Source of the DNA: Actinomycetospora sp. NBRC 106378
GTDB taxonomy: Bacteria > Actinomycetota > Actinomycetes > Mycobacteriales > Pseudonocardiaceae
Length of the DNA: 64,000 nt
Assembly: GCF_030269685.1 (NCBI RefSeq)
Contig: NZ_BSTT01000002.1
Coordinates: 310,001 to 374,000 of the forward strand
Direction of reading: 5' to 3'
Within the stretch, counting starts at the first letter, position 1, and every line of letters starts with the position of its first letter. The translations under genes were made by a program, and so were the position numbers. Under the pieces are notes generated by a model that saw only the letters and a list, made by a program, of their open reading frames with translations, was not told the origin of the DNA and did no database searches. Of the stretch, positions 43,051-51,954 are shown one piece after another.

Positions 43051-44259
43051 ATGACACGCCACGCACTCATCTCCGGCGCGAGCGTCGGCGGCCCGGCCCT
43101 CGCCCACGAGCTCAACACCCGGGGGTGGCGCACCACCATCGTCGAGCGCTACCCGCGCCTGCGTGACGAGGGGCAGAACATCGACGTGCGCGGGGCGGGT
43201 CGGATCGTCCTGCGACGGATGGGGCTCGAGGCCGAGGCGCTCGCCACGAGCACGACGGAGGTGGGGACGCGGTTCGTCGACGACCGCGGCGGGACGGTCG
43301 GGGAGTTCCCCGCGGGGGAGGACGACCTCCACGGCCCCACCGCGGAGCTCGAGATCCTGCGCGGCGAGATGGCCCGCATCCTCTACGAGCACACGGCCGA
43401 CGACACCGACTACCGCTTCGGCGAGCAGATCGCCGACCTCACCGACGCCGACGACCACGTCACCGCCACCCTGGCGAGCGGGGAGCGGATCGACGCCGAC
43501 CTCGTCGTGGTCGCCGAGGGCACCCGCTCGCGGACCCGGACGCTCGTCGTGCCGGACGCGCAGCTCTCCGAGCTGGGCCTCGTCATCGCGAACATCACGA
43601 TCCCGCGGACCGCCGACGACGACCGCTGGTGGCGCTGGATGCACACCACGCGCACCCGCGGCGTCAGCCTGCGGCCGGACAACGTGGGCACCACGCGGGC
43701 CATGCTGAGCTTCCTCACCGACGTGCGCGGCCTGGAGCAGCTCGACCACGACGACCAGGTCATGATCCTGCGGAAGACCTTCGCCGACGTCGGCTGGGAG
43801 GCGCCGCGCGTGCTCGCGGCGCTCGACGACGCGCCGATGTACGTCGACGCCGTCGCCCAGGTGCGCCTCGACCGCTGGAGTTCCGGACGGCGGGTGCTGC
43901 TCGGCGACGCCGCCTGGGCCACCGGTCCGTTCGGCACCGGGACGACCCTCGCGCTGACCGGCGCGCACGTCCTCGCGGGCGAGCTCGACCGGAACGCCGA
44001 TCACCGGGTGGCCCTGCAGCGCTACGAGGAGGTCATGCGGCCGTTCGTCGCCGAAGCGCAGAACGTCAACCCGCGGATGATCCGGGCCGTCAATCCCGGC
44101 TCGCGCGCGGCACTGGTCGCCCAGCAGTCCGTGCTCCGCACCGTGGCCACGCTGCAGCGCTGGACCGGGCTCGCCGACCGCCTCTTCAGCCCGCCCGCCG
44201 ACCAGGTGGAGCTGCCGGACTACCCGGTGCCGGCGGCCAGTCGCGCGAGTGTCGGATAG
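43051..44259 (+). CDS. FAD-dependent monooxygenase (PHBH/TetX-like)
   Basis: A 402-residue flavoprotein from ATG 43051. The N-terminal Rossmann motif is modified (ISGASVGGPALAHEL), then VERYPRLRDEGQNIDVRG, the DG-like VVAEGTRSRTR, and the second FAD motif VLLGDAAWATGPFGTGTTLAL. This fits class A monooxygenases that hydroxylate aromatic or polyketide substrates; TetX and related antibiotic-modifying enzymes are in the same group. Substrate unknown. Probable MarR control suggests response to a phenolic or drug-like compound. Confidence 0.9.
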   Translation: MTRHALISGASVGGPALAHELNTRGWRTTIVERYPRLRDEGQNIDVRGAGRIVLRRMGLEAEALATSTTEVGTRFVDDRGGTVGEFPAGEDDLHGPTAELEILRGEMARILYEHTADDTDYRFGEQIADLTDADDHVTATLASGERIDADLVVVAEGTRSRTRTLVVPDAQLSELGLVIANITIPRTADDDRWWRWMHTTRTRGVSLRPDNVGTTRAMLSFLTDVRGLEQLDHDDQVMILRKTFADVGWEAPRVLAALDDAPMYVDAVAQVRLDRWSSGRRVLLGDAAWATGPFGTGTTLALTGAHVLAGELDRNADHRVALQRYEEVMRPFVAEAQNVNPRMIRAVNPGSRAALVAQQSVLRTVATLQRWTGLADRLFSPPADQVELPDYPVPAASRASVG

Positions 44260-44373
44260 TCGGTGTGGCTCGCGCGTCCCCGCGGCAGGACGTCGAGGCG
44301 TCGGCCGCGGCGAGGCGCGATGTCGAGCCGACGCCGCACTTGTCGCGACCAGATCGGCGAAGTGCACCTTGTT

Positions 44374-44856
44374 TCACGGGGCGGCGGACGCGCGCAGCCC
44401 GAGCAGCGACGGAGCGAAGTCCACGTCGAAGAACAGCGCCCCCCGCTGCCACCCGACCACCAGTCGTCGTGCCGTGGCCGCGGACCGGCCCGTCGCCGCC
44501 GCCAGATCGCGCCACCGGGCGCGGCCGTCGCGGGCGAGCGCGTCGAGGAGCAACCGGTTGTCCTCGGCGCACGGCCTATGACGAGCAGCTCCGCCCCGCC
44601 GACGTGTGCTGCCCCCACGACGTCTCCGGCAGCCGCGCGATCGCGTGCGCGAGCCCATCTGCGGCGTCCGGCGCGCAGCCGACCCGCACCAGCCACTGCC
44701 GCTCGCCGACCGCCTCCGGTCACGTGCTCGCGGTACTGGCGTTCCAGGTGCGTCGGACACGCCGAGCGTCTCGGCGACGAGGGCGAACCCCCCCCGGCCG
44801 TCGAGCTGCAGCGCCTGCAGGAGTCCGCGTCCGATCTCGTCGGCGAGGGGTGCCAC
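44374..44856 (-). pseudogene. Lrp/AsnC-family regulator, multiply frameshifted
   Basis: Parts of one protein lie in all three frames. Frame 1 from GTG 44856 reads GRGLLQALQLDGRGGFALVA and ETLGVSD (helix-turn-helix). Frame 2 continues LERQYREHVTG. Frame 3 gives QWLVRVGCAPDAADGLAHA and IARLPETSWGQHTSAG, then a stop. Frame 1 resumes with EDNRLLLDALARDGRARWRD, LAAATGRSAATARRLV and GALFFDVDFAPSLLGLRASA before ending early. Intact double-module Lrp proteins of actinomycetes have the same order plus more than 100 further residues. The gene is dead, with an internal deletion before EDNRLLL. Confidence 0.78.
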
Positions 44857-44918
44857 GGGTCCAGCTCAGGACACGATTCGCGGTCGTTGACGAGGACCGG
44901 TGCGGGGTAGCCGACGGC

Positions 44919-45659
44919 ATGGGAGCACTGGACGGGACGGTCGCGGCGGTGACGGGCGCGTCGAGCGGCATCGGGGAGGCGACGGCGCGGGCGCTCGCGG
45001 CCCAGGGGGCGACCCTCGCGCTGCTCGCGCGGCGGGCGGACCGGCTCGAGGCGCTCGCCGCGGACCTCGGCGGGCACACCAGCGTGCACGCCGTCGACCT
45101 GGCCGACACCGACGCGGCCGTCGCCGCGATCGGGGAGGTCGTGGCGCGGCACGGTCGGCTGGACGTGCTGGTGAACAACGCCGGGTACGGCTCGCTCGCG
45201 CCGGCCCGCGGGTCGGACCTCGCCGACTGGCGCGCCACGACCGCGATCAACCTCGACGGCCTGCTGGCGGCCAGCCACGCCGCCCTCGAACCGCTCGTCG
45301 CCGCGGCCGGCGGCCCGCGTGGCGTCGCGGACCTGGTCAACGTCAGCTCCGACGCGGGACGGCGCGTGCTGCCGGTGGGGGCGGTCTACAGCGCGACGAA
45401 GCACGCGGTCGGCGCCTTCTCCGAGTCGCTGCGCCAGGAGCTCGCGCCGGTGCACGTGCGGGTCGGGGTGGTGGAGCCGGGCATCACCCGCACCGAGCTC
45501 CCGGACAAGGGCGAGGGCGACACGCCCGACCTCGACTCCCTCGGCGAGCTCGGCGTCCTCGAGGCGGCCGACATCGCCGACGCCGTCGTCTGGATGGTGA
45601 CCCGCCCCGCCCGGGTCGCGGTCAACGAGATCCTCGTCCGCCCCGCGGAGCAGACCTGA
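44919..45659 (+). CDS. SDR-family oxidoreductase
   Basis: A 246-residue classical SDR. VTGASSGIGEATARAL is the cofactor motif (residues 11-26), VNNAGYGSLAP the NAG motif, VNVSSDAGRRV the Ser and YSATKHAVGAFSESLR the Tyr-x3-Lys. VEPGITRTELP follows. Substrate unknown; the group includes serine dehydrogenase-like and clavulanate-type enzymes. It is divergent from the dead Lrp gene, which may once have regulated it. Confidence 0.9.
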   Translation: MGALDGTVAAVTGASSGIGEATARALAAQGATLALLARRADRLEALAADLGGHTSVHAVDLADTDAAVAAIGEVVARHGRLDVLVNNAGYGSLAPARGSDLADWRATTAINLDGLLAASHAALEPLVAAAGGPRGVADLVNVSSDAGRRVLPVGAVYSATKHAVGAFSESLRQELAPVHVRVGVVEPGITRTELPDKGEGDTPDLDSLGELGVLEAADIADAVVWMVTRPARVAVNEILVRPAEQT

Positions 45660-45746
45660 CCCGTCGTGTAACCCGCGCCGGAGATCCCGCGATGGGCCCT
45701 CGACGCCGCCGGCACACCGGCCGGCGGCCACCGTCGGGGGGACACC

Positions 45747-46322
45747 GTGACCGAGACCGCCGGGGCGACCTGCCCCACCTGCGCCACCGCACTGCCCGCT
45801 GCGGGCGCCTCGTGCCCGCGCTGCACGCCCTGGTCGGCCACCGCGCAGCCCGCCGCTCCCCGTCCGATGCCCACGGCCCACCCGTCGTTCCCGCCCGTGC
45901 CGGCGCCTCCCGGATACGCCCCGCAGGGATACGCCCCGCAGGGATACGCCCCGCAGCCCTACGCCCCGCAGCCCTACGCGCCGCTGCCGCCGTACGGCCC
46001 GTCGCCCCATGCCCCGCAGTCGTTCATGCCGCAGCCGTACGGTGCGCCGTACCCGCCCGCGGCGGCCCGGCCGGTGAAGTCGGCCGGGGTCGCGGTGCTG
46101 CTCTCGCTGCTCTGGATCGGCGCCGGACACCTGTACCTCGACCGCCTCGGCACCGGGCTGGTGCTGATGGGCGCGCACCTGTTCCTCGGGCTGCTGCTGA
46201 TCTTCATCTTCCCGATCAGCTTCTTCCTCTGGCTCGCCGCCTTCATCACCTGCGCCGTGGTCTGCTCGAACCTCGCGAACCAGATCAACACCGGGACGGT
46301 GCCGCCGCGCAGCACCTGGTGA
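45747..46322 (+). CDS. TM2-domain protein with zinc ribbon
   Basis: A 191-residue protein from GTG 45747. An N-terminal zinc ribbon (ATCPTCATALPAAGASCPRC, two C-x2-C pairs) is followed by Pro/Tyr-rich GYAPQ repeats and a TM2 domain: VAVLLSLLWIGAGHLYLDRL then GTGLVLMGAHLFLGLLLIF and a third short hydrophobic stretch. TM2 proteins are small membrane proteins of unclear function. The GYAPQGYAPQ repeats are 15-bp units near 45911-45970. Confidence 0.85.
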   Translation: MTETAGATCPTCATALPAAGASCPRCTPWSATAQPAAPRPMPTAHPSFPPVPAPPGYAPQGYAPQGYAPQPYAPQPYAPLPPYGPSPHAPQSFMPQPYGAPYPPAAARPVKSAGVAVLLSLLWIGAGHLYLDRLGTGLVLMGAHLFLGLLLIFIFPISFFLWLAAFITCAVVCSNLANQINTGTVPPRSTW

Positions 46323-46359
46323 GTGCCGGCCGACGTGTCCGCCCCGTGGAGCAGCACCG

Positions 46360-47688
46360 TCAGGAGTCCCAGATCGGGCCGTAGGCGGGGATGCCCTGCC
46401 GACGGAGCTCGCCGACCACCCGGAGCGTGGTGCGGCGGTTCGAGATGCAGACGACGGCCTCGGCGCCGGTCTCGGCGACGGCCCGGGCGGCGAGGGCGAC
46501 CAGGTCGGGCTTGCCGGCGGCGTCGGTGTCCCAGAAGACCGCCGTCGGGTCGGCCGTGCGGATGTCGGCGACGAGCGCGGGCCCGTAGGTGCGCTCGGGG
46601 TTGCGGGTGACCCAGACCAGGTGCGCGGGGGTGTCCTCGCCGAGCAGGTGCGGCAGCACCGGGGCGATGCCGCTGCCGGTCGCGATCCAGACGACCCGGG
46701 TGAACACCCGCGAGACGCTGCCGACACCCGTCGTCGGGACCCCGCGGACCCAGAGGGCGTCGGGTCGGTCGTCGATGAGGTCGGCGGTCCAGTTCCCGGC
46801 GCGGGAGACCGCGAGGCGGAAGTCGGTGCGGTCGGGGCGGGCGACGGTGGCGAAGGCGTGCCACTGGCCGAGCGGGTGGCGGGCGATGCGGGTGGCCGAC
46901 CCGATGCGCACCGGTCGGCCCCGGTCGGCCGTGACGAGGGCGACGTGGTCCGACGGGGTCTCGATCGTGACCGGCAGGCGGCGCAGCTGCAGCCACGGGA
47001 TCACCGCGGCGACCGCGACGGCGAGCAGGATCCAGGTGCCGGGCGAGGTGGCGAGGGCGACCGGGAACGAGGTCGGGGCGTCGGCCGCGAGGACGATCGT
47101 CAGGGCCGTGAACAGGGCGAGCGCGGCCCAGCCGCCCCAGCGGTGCGAGTGCTCGAAGCGGTCGTGGTGCCGCTCGCGGGCGCTGGGCCGGGCGAGCACG
47201 GCCATGGTGACCAGCACCGCGAGGATGCCGGTCGCGATCGCGAGCACCGCCGGGCGCAGGGGCGTGGCCGGGGCGAGCGCGGTCAGCGCAGTGAAGGCGA
47301 CGAACCAGCCCACCGCGGAGATCGCGGCGCCGACGTGGACGCCGGCCCCGACCTGGTGCACCTGGGCGATCGCGGCCCGCAGACGCAGCGGCCAGCTCCG
47401 CGGCGTGCGGGTGGCGAGCGCGAACAGCCCGTTGACCACGTCCTGCTGCCGGATCAGCGCGGCGAGCCCGACGTCGACGCTCGCGATCGTGCCCGCAGCG
47501 GCGGCCGCAGCGGCGAACGACGTCGCGGTGAGCAGGAGGACCGCGGCGACGACGACGTTGGCCGCGAGGACCGCCAGCAACCAGCAGCGCATCGGCCGGG
47601 TGGCCAGCCGGGCGGGGTCGACGACCCGCGGCACGGCGGGGGAGAGCGCGGCCGGAACCGCGGGGACGGGCAGGGTGGCGACGCTCAT
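46360..47688 (-). CDS. TmpA-like membrane protein with reductase-like C-terminal domain
   Basis: A 442-residue protein from ATG 47688. About six membrane helices fill residues 30-255, with His residues (VHQVGAGVHVGAA; HHDRFEHSHRWGG) that could bind haem. The C-terminal 190 residues look like a ferredoxin-reductase fold: HPLGQWHAFAT, SRAGNWT, VVWIATGSGIAPVLPHLL and TYGPALVADI. The architecture matches the TmpA/TmpL type of fungal and bacterial membrane proteins, where the C-terminal part is thought to bind FAD/NAD(P). A transmembrane redox role is inferred. Confidence 0.75.
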   Translation of the reverse strand: MSVATLPVPAVPAALSPAVPRVVDPARLATRPMRCWLLAVLAANVVVAAVLLLTATSFAAAAAAAGTIASVDVGLAALIRQQDVVNGLFALATRTPRSWPLRLRAAIAQVHQVGAGVHVGAAISAVGWFVAFTALTALAPATPLRPAVLAIATGILAVLVTMAVLARPSARERHHDRFEHSHRWGGWAALALFTALTIVLAADAPTSFPVALATSPGTWILLAVAVAAVIPWLQLRRLPVTIETPSDHVALVTADRGRPVRIGSATRIARHPLGQWHAFATVARPDRTDFRLAVSRAGNWTADLIDDRPDALWVRGVPTTGVGSVSRVFTRVVWIATGSGIAPVLPHLLGEDTPAHLVWVTRNPERTYGPALVADIRTADPTAVFWDTDAAGKPDLVALAARAVAETGAEAVVCISNRRTTLRVVGELRRQGIPAYGPIWDS

Positions 47689-47956
47689 GACGTGCCCCTC
47701 TCGGGCGTTGACCGGGGGTGTCCCGGCGACCCGGGAAGCGTCGGACGGCGGCGCCCGTCGTCCTGTCGGCCCATCGGCCCGGGTTCGGGCCACACGGGCC
47801 GTCCCCTCGTCGGGGGACACCGCTGTCGTCCCCCGGTGTGGCTCCTCGGGGGACGGGACGGCCCCGGTCGCGGCGGCAGAGTTCTCCTCGTCAGCACGGA
47901 GAGCGCCCCGACCGGGACGGTCCCCGCACCGCGTCCCTCACCCTCGGGAGCTCGTC

Positions 47957-48631
47957 ATGCGCCTCACCCGGATCGCCGCCACCACCCTGATCGCCGGCTC
48001 GCTCGCCCTCGCCGGCACCGGCGTCGCCCTGGCCGACACCGTCACCCCGGTCGCGAGCTCGTCGGCCGTCTCCGCGGTCTCCGCAGCTTCCGAGCCCGGT
48101 GACCTCATGCTGTCGTCGACGACGGTGAAGCCGGGCGCGCACCTCACCTTCTCCGGCTCGGTGGCCACGCCGACCAGCGGCGACGGCCCGGTCACCGTCA
48201 CCTCGTCGGCGTTCGCCGGATCGGCCACGATGACCCGCACCGACCCGACGGCCTTCGCCGGGTCGGCCACGATCGGCACCGACGTCACGGCGGGCACCTA
48301 CACGGTCACCGCGTCGTCCTCGGCCGGGACGGTGTCCAGCCGCATCACCGTCACCGGCACCGCTCCGACGCCCGCCCACCACGGCAGCAGCGGCACCCGT
48401 GCGGGACACGGCTCGTCGTCGGGCACCGGGAGCACCGACGCCGACAGCACCGCGATCACCGACCCCGGCTCCGACGTCCTGCCCTGGGCCCTGGGCGGCG
48501 CGGGTGCCGTGGCGCTGATCGGCGGCGGCGCCTACGCGATCGGCCGCGGGCGTCGCGCCGATCGGGACCGGGCCGCGCAGGCGCGGCAGGACTACCGCGA
48601 GCCGCGCACCGAGGTCATGACCCGGCGCTGA
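47957..48631 (+). CDS. Secreted Ser/Thr-rich protein with C-terminal membrane anchor
   Basis: A 224-residue protein from ATG 47957. A signal peptide (LTRIAATTLIAGSLALAGTG to ALA-D) is followed by a small beta domain (LMLSSTTVKPGAHLTFSGSV; AGTYTVTASSSAGTVSS), a His/Gly/Ser/Thr linker and a C-terminal helix (LPWALGGAGAVALIGGGAYA) with a basic tail. This is the layout of envelope proteins held by a C-terminal helix; no LPXTG is present. Function unknown. The 268-bp gap before it holds a probable promoter and no gene. Confidence 0.75.
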   Translation: MRLTRIAATTLIAGSLALAGTGVALADTVTPVASSSAVSAVSAASEPGDLMLSSTTVKPGAHLTFSGSVATPTSGDGPVTVTSSAFAGSATMTRTDPTAFAGSATIGTDVTAGTYTVTASSSAGTVSSRITVTGTAPTPAHHGSSGTRAGHGSSSGTGSTDADSTAITDPGSDVLPWALGGAGAVALIGGGAYAIGRGRRADRDRAAQARQDYREPRTEVMTRR

Positions 48632-48638
48632 GCACGGT

Positions 48639-48694
48639 CGAGACGTCACCCATCGGGCCGGCGGGGTGGGTCGAGCCGGATCAGTGACGTCTCG
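48639..48694. repeat. 56-bp palindromic element, copy 1
   Basis: Perfect 11-bp arms CGAGACGTCAC (48639-48649) and GTGACGTCTCG (48684-48694) enclose a GC-rich core that shares GGTCGAGCC-GAT-AGTGACGTC with copy 2. It lies between convergent genes and could also act as a terminator. Confidence 0.8.
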
Positions 48695-48740
48695 TGCAGC
48701 CGGAGCCGCAGGAGTGGTCATCACCCGACGCCGAACACCG

Positions 48741-48796
48741 CGAGACGTCAGTCGTCGGCCGGGCAGGGTCGGTCGAGCCCGATGAGTGACGTCTCG
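48741..48796. repeat. 56-bp palindromic element, copy 2
   Basis: The same length as copy 1, with perfect 10-bp arms CGAGACGTCA (48741-48750) and TGACGTCTCG (48787-48796), in the same orientation 46 bp further on. The core differs from copy 1 at scattered positions, so the duplication is not recent. Confidence 0.8.
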
Positions 48797-48836
48797 AGCC
48801 GACCCAGAGCGGCTCTGACACGGAGCCGGCCGGAGG

Positions 48837-49709
48837 TCACACCTCGGGGCCACCCCGCGCACCGACCGACGTCTCGTCCCGGGAGCCGGACCCGTCGTCG
48901 CGCCGGAACACCCGCCAGACGACGACGCCGACCGTCACCAGAGCGATCACCCCGAGGACCACGAGGTCCGGGATCCCGGCCCCGACCGACACCGCCCCGT
49001 TCTCCGCCGCGGCCGCCGTCGCGGGGTCGGCGCCGATCAGCCCCGCCGTCCCGTCGAACACGATGAACAGCACGCCGATCACGATGAACAGCAGCCCCGA
49101 GATCACCGACGTCGTGTGCAGCCGCAGCCGGCCCAGCGAGAACTCCCGCCCGCGCAGCCACGAGCGGCGACCCAGGTCGAGGCGTTGCCAGAGCAGGGCG
49201 AGCACGAACAGCGGGAGCGCCATCCCGACGGCGTAGACCGCGAGCAGCGCCGCCCCGCGGACCGCCTGCCCGCTCGCGGCGGCGACCGTGAGCACCGCGC
49301 CGAGGATCGGGCCGGAGCAGAAGCCGGCCAGGCCGTAGGCGGCGCCGAGCCCGAGGGTCGCGAGCCACGTCCCGCGCCGCGCCATCCGCGACTGGAACCG
49401 CGCCGCCGCGCCGAACGCCCACCCGCCGCCGAGCAGCGTCACGACGCCGAGCACCACGATCACCGCACCGGCGACCGTCACCACCACCGACCGGTACTGC
49501 GTCAGCACACCCGCGAGCGCGCCCGAACCGGCCCCGAGCGGTACCAGGACCGCCGCGAGGCCGAGGAGGAACACGCCCGTCCGCGCGACGAGTTCGGTGC
49601 GGCCGCTGAACGCGTAGGCGAAGAACGAGGGCAGCAGCAGCGCGCTGCACGGACTGAGCAGCGCGAGGACCCCGCCGAGCAGGGCGGCCGCGTAGCCGAG
49701 GTCGGGCAC
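48837..49709 (-). CDS. CcdA-family cytochrome c biogenesis/thiol-reductant transporter
   Basis: A 290-residue membrane protein. GTG at 49709 starts the sequence PDLGYAAALLGGVLALLSPC. LLSPCSALLLPSFFAY and GLAGFCSGPILGAVLTVA carry the two membrane Cys that pass electrons across the membrane in CcdA/DsbD proteins. About seven helices are predicted. Its start is 3 bp after the stop of the DsbA-like gene, so the two form a redox pair: CcdA supplies reductant, DsbA-like protein exchanges thiols outside. Confidence 0.9.
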   Translation of the reverse strand: MPDLGYAAALLGGVLALLSPCSALLLPSFFAYAFSGRTELVARTGVFLLGLAAVLVPLGAGSGALAGVLTQYRSVVVTVAGAVIVVLGVVTLLGGGWAFGAAARFQSRMARRGTWLATLGLGAAYGLAGFCSGPILGAVLTVAAASGQAVRGAALLAVYAVGMALPLFVLALLWQRLDLGRRSWLRGREFSLGRLRLHTTSVISGLLFIVIGVLFIVFDGTAGLIGADPATAAAAENGAVSVGAGIPDLVVLGVIALVTVGVVVWRVFRRDDGSGSRDETSVGARGGPEV

Positions 49710-49711
49710 GG

Positions 49712-50428
49712 TCAGCGAGACCGCGCGAGGGCGGCGTCGAGGGCCTGCTGGAACGTCGACAGGGGCTGGGCGCCGAAGATCAGCTGGTCGCCGATGACGA
49801 AGCTGGGCACACCGCCGACGCCGAGGCGTGAGCCCAACTGCTGGTCGGCGGCCACGTCGGAGGCGATCTGCGGGTCGGCGAAGTCGGCCTGGAAGCGGGG
49901 CACGTCGAGCCCGAGCCGTTCGGCCAGCGCCGTCAGCGACGCCTCGGTGACCTCGCCGCGGTTCTCCGGCGCCTGGTCGGCGTAGAGGGCCGCGTGGAAC
50001 GGCCAGAACTGGCCCTGGCGTCCGGCGGCCCGGGCGGCGCGGGCCTCGAGGACGGACTCGGGGCCGAGGTAGGCGAAGTCGTGCCACTCGATGCGGACCT
50101 GCCCGGAGTCGACGTACTGCCGCATGAGGGCCGGCTCGGTCGACGTCGCGTACAGGCGGCAGAACGGGCACTGGAAGTCGCCCCACTCGGCGAGCACCAC
50201 CGGCGCGTCCACCCGGCCCAGCGCCAGGGGGTCCCCGGCCTGACGACGGGGCACGTCCAGCCGGGCCTGCGCCACCGGGTCCGCGGAGGTCGTTCCCGTC
50301 GCACCCGTCGGGGCGGGGGAGCGGCCCGTCACGGCCACGATCGCGAGGGCCACCAGGACGACCAGGACGATCCCGGCGCCGACCAGCAGCCGGGTGCGGG
50401 TCGGACGACGCTCTTCGGTGTCGGTCAC
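49712..50428 (-). CDS. DsbA-like membrane-anchored thioredoxin-fold protein
   Basis: A 238-residue protein from GTG 50428. An N-terminal helix (LLVGAGIVLVVLVALAIVAV) anchors a DsbA domain with active site GDFQCPFCRLYA, a helical insertion (GRQGQFWPFHAALYADQ) and the cis-Pro loop GVGGVPSFVIGDQLIFGAQP. It resembles mycobacterial DsbA/DsbE-like secreted oxidoreductases. It is cotranscribed with CcdA. Confidence 0.92.
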   Translation of the reverse strand: MTDTEERRPTRTRLLVGAGIVLVVLVALAIVAVTGRSPAPTGATGTTSADPVAQARLDVPRRQAGDPLALGRVDAPVVLAEWGDFQCPFCRLYATSTEPALMRQYVDSGQVRIEWHDFAYLGPESVLEARAARAAGRQGQFWPFHAALYADQAPENRGEVTEASLTALAERLGLDVPRFQADFADPQIASDVAADQQLGSRLGVGGVPSFVIGDQLIFGAQPLSTFQQALDAALARSR

Positions 50429-50523
50429 GACGGCGGGGTACCCCGACCCGCCGTCGTGACCCGGATCCACGGCGAACGGAGAGGAGGACCGGACCTGACC
50501 GCCTCCCCCGACAGGCTCCGCTC

Positions 50524-51021
50524 ATGGCGATCAGCACGGTCACGCACCTCAACTTCACGGGCAACGCGCGGGCGGCGCTCGAGTACTACCACGCGATCTT
50601 CGGCGGACAGCTCGTGATCGGGACCTACGGCGAGGGTGGCGTGCCGCAGGACTCGGCCGACTCCGACCGGGTCACCTTCGCCCCGGTCCCGGCGGACTCC
50701 CCGAACGCCGACCTGGTCGGGTTCGGCCTGGTCGCGGCGGAGAACGGGTTCCGCATCGCCGCCTACGACGTGTTCGACGCGCGGGGCGGGGTGCTCGCCG
50801 GGGCCGACGGTCCGGGGCGCGCCGACGCCCTGGTGCACACCGAGTCGCTGTTCGTGCTGCTGAACGGGGACTCGCTCGAGGAGGTCGCCGGGTACTGGAC
50901 GGGGCTCGCCGACGGCGGACGTGTGATCCAGTCGCTCGCGCCGACGCCCTGGGGTACGCCGTACGGGATGGTGACCGACCGTTTCGGCGTCACCTGGATC
51001 GTCGGGGTGAACCCGGGCTGA
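50524..51021 (+). CDS. VOC/PhnB-like glyoxalase-fold protein
   Basis: A 165-residue protein from ATG 50524. THLNFTGNARAALEYYHAIFGG is the typical PhnB-like N-terminus, and WGTPYGMVTDRFGVTWIVGV the C-terminal signature. The family folds as paired beta-alpha-beta modules; many members have lost metal binding and their role is unknown. Its last 32 bp overlap the convergent hydrolase gene. Confidence 0.88.
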   Translation: MAISTVTHLNFTGNARAALEYYHAIFGGQLVIGTYGEGGVPQDSADSDRVTFAPVPADSPNADLVGFGLVAAENGFRIAAYDVFDARGGVLAGADGPGRADALVHTESLFVLLNGDSLEEVAGYWTGLADGGRVIQSLAPTPWGTPYGMVTDRFGVTWIVGVNPG

Positions 51022-51853
51022 CCGGGTGCGGTGCCGGTCCCGACCGACCGCCGCACGTCCGGTCGAACCCGGCCAGGTGGGCGGCGAGCGCGTCGGGCTG
51101 CTCCTCGGGCACGAGGTGGCCGCAGCCCGGGACCGCCACGTGCGTGACGTCGTCGGCGATCCCGTCCAGCTGGCGCCCGACCGCGTCCCCGACCACCCCG
51201 CCCGCGACGGCGAGGGCCGGTACCGTCAGGCGTCCGGCCGCCGCGAGCTGCTCGGCGTGCACGTCCATCGCGCGGTAGTAGGCGAACCCGCAGCGCAGGG
51301 AGACCGGGTCGGCGTAGGCGGCGACGAAGGCGTCCCGGGCCTCGGGGGCGATGCCGACCCCGTCCGCCGTCCCGGCGCGGTAGAACCAGTCGAGGTACTC
51401 CGCCTCGTGCCCCGCGAGCACGGTCTCGGCGAGCCCTGGGACTCCGTGGAAGCCGAACCACCACGGCGGCGGGAAGTCCTCGGCGCCGGGGAGGCGTCCG
51501 AGCAGGCCCTCGGTCACCGCGAGGCCGCGTACCCGGTCCGGGTGGCGCAGCGCCGTCATCGCGGCGATCGGGGCACCGAGGTCGATCCCGACGACGAGGG
51601 CGTCCGCGACCCCCAGCGCGTCCATCGTCGCGACGACGTCGTCGGCGCCGGTGTGCAGGTCGTAGCCCTCGGCGGTGCGGCGGCTCGCGCCGAGTCCGCG
51701 GAGGTCGGGGGCGATCACGCGGTGGGTCGTGCGCAGGCGGGCGATGACGTGGCGCCACAGGAACCACGTGTGCGGCCAGCCGTGCAGCAGCACGACGGCA
51801 GGTCCGGTCCCGCTGCTCACGACGTGCCGCCCGTCGACGTCGTGGTGGTCCAT
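50990..51853 (-). CDS. Alpha/beta hydrolase with Asp nucleophile (epoxide hydrolase-like)
   Basis: A 287-residue protein from ATG 51853. LLHGWPHTWFLWRHV is the HGxP oxyanion motif, and the nucleophile elbow is VVGIDLGAPIAA, with Asp rather than Ser, as in epoxide hydrolases and haloalkane dehalogenases. GCGHLVPEEQPDAL carries the base His. The C-terminus overlaps the VOC gene by 32 bp. It is divergent from an HxlR regulator, which probably controls it. Confidence 0.88.
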   Translation of the reverse strand: MDHHDVDGRHVVSSGTGPAVVLLHGWPHTWFLWRHVIARLRTTHRVIAPDLRGLGASRRTAEGYDLHTGADDVVATMDALGVADALVVGIDLGAPIAAMTALRHPDRVRGLAVTEGLLGRLPGAEDFPPPWWFGFHGVPGLAETVLAGHEAEYLDWFYRAGTADGVGIAPEARDAFVAAYADPVSLRCGFAYYRAMDVHAEQLAAAGRLTVPALAVAGGVVGDAVGRQLDGIADDVTHVAVPGCGHLVPEEQPDALAAHLAGFDRTCGGRSGPAPHPVSPGSPRRSR

Positions 51854-51874
51854 GCGAGCTCCTCGATGCCGGTA

Positions 51875-51891
51875 ACCTGTGGTGACCAGGT
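51875..51891. promoter_or_regulatory. Dyad ACCTG-N7-CAGGT, candidate HxlR operator
   Basis: ACCTGTGGTGACCAGGT lies 22 bp upstream of the hydrolase start and 64 bp upstream of the HxlR start. It is the clearest symmetric site in this 101-bp divergent promoter region. Confidence 0.45.
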
Positions 51892-51954
51892 CATCGTCGG
51901 GAACCGGACGGTGGCCCACAAGGACGCACGTCGAGGTGAGGAGGTGAGCCCGAG

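Noticed and set aside
44220-46727. An 835-residue minus-strand frame covering the Lrp remnant and SDR
   Set aside because: It is a chance open frame antisense to the SDR and TM2 genes; only a short part of it carries Lrp residues as one of three frames.
48639-48796. Attachment site or insertion sequence ends
   Set aside because: Two complete palindromic copies without any intervening gene or integrase do not fit an att pair or an IS.
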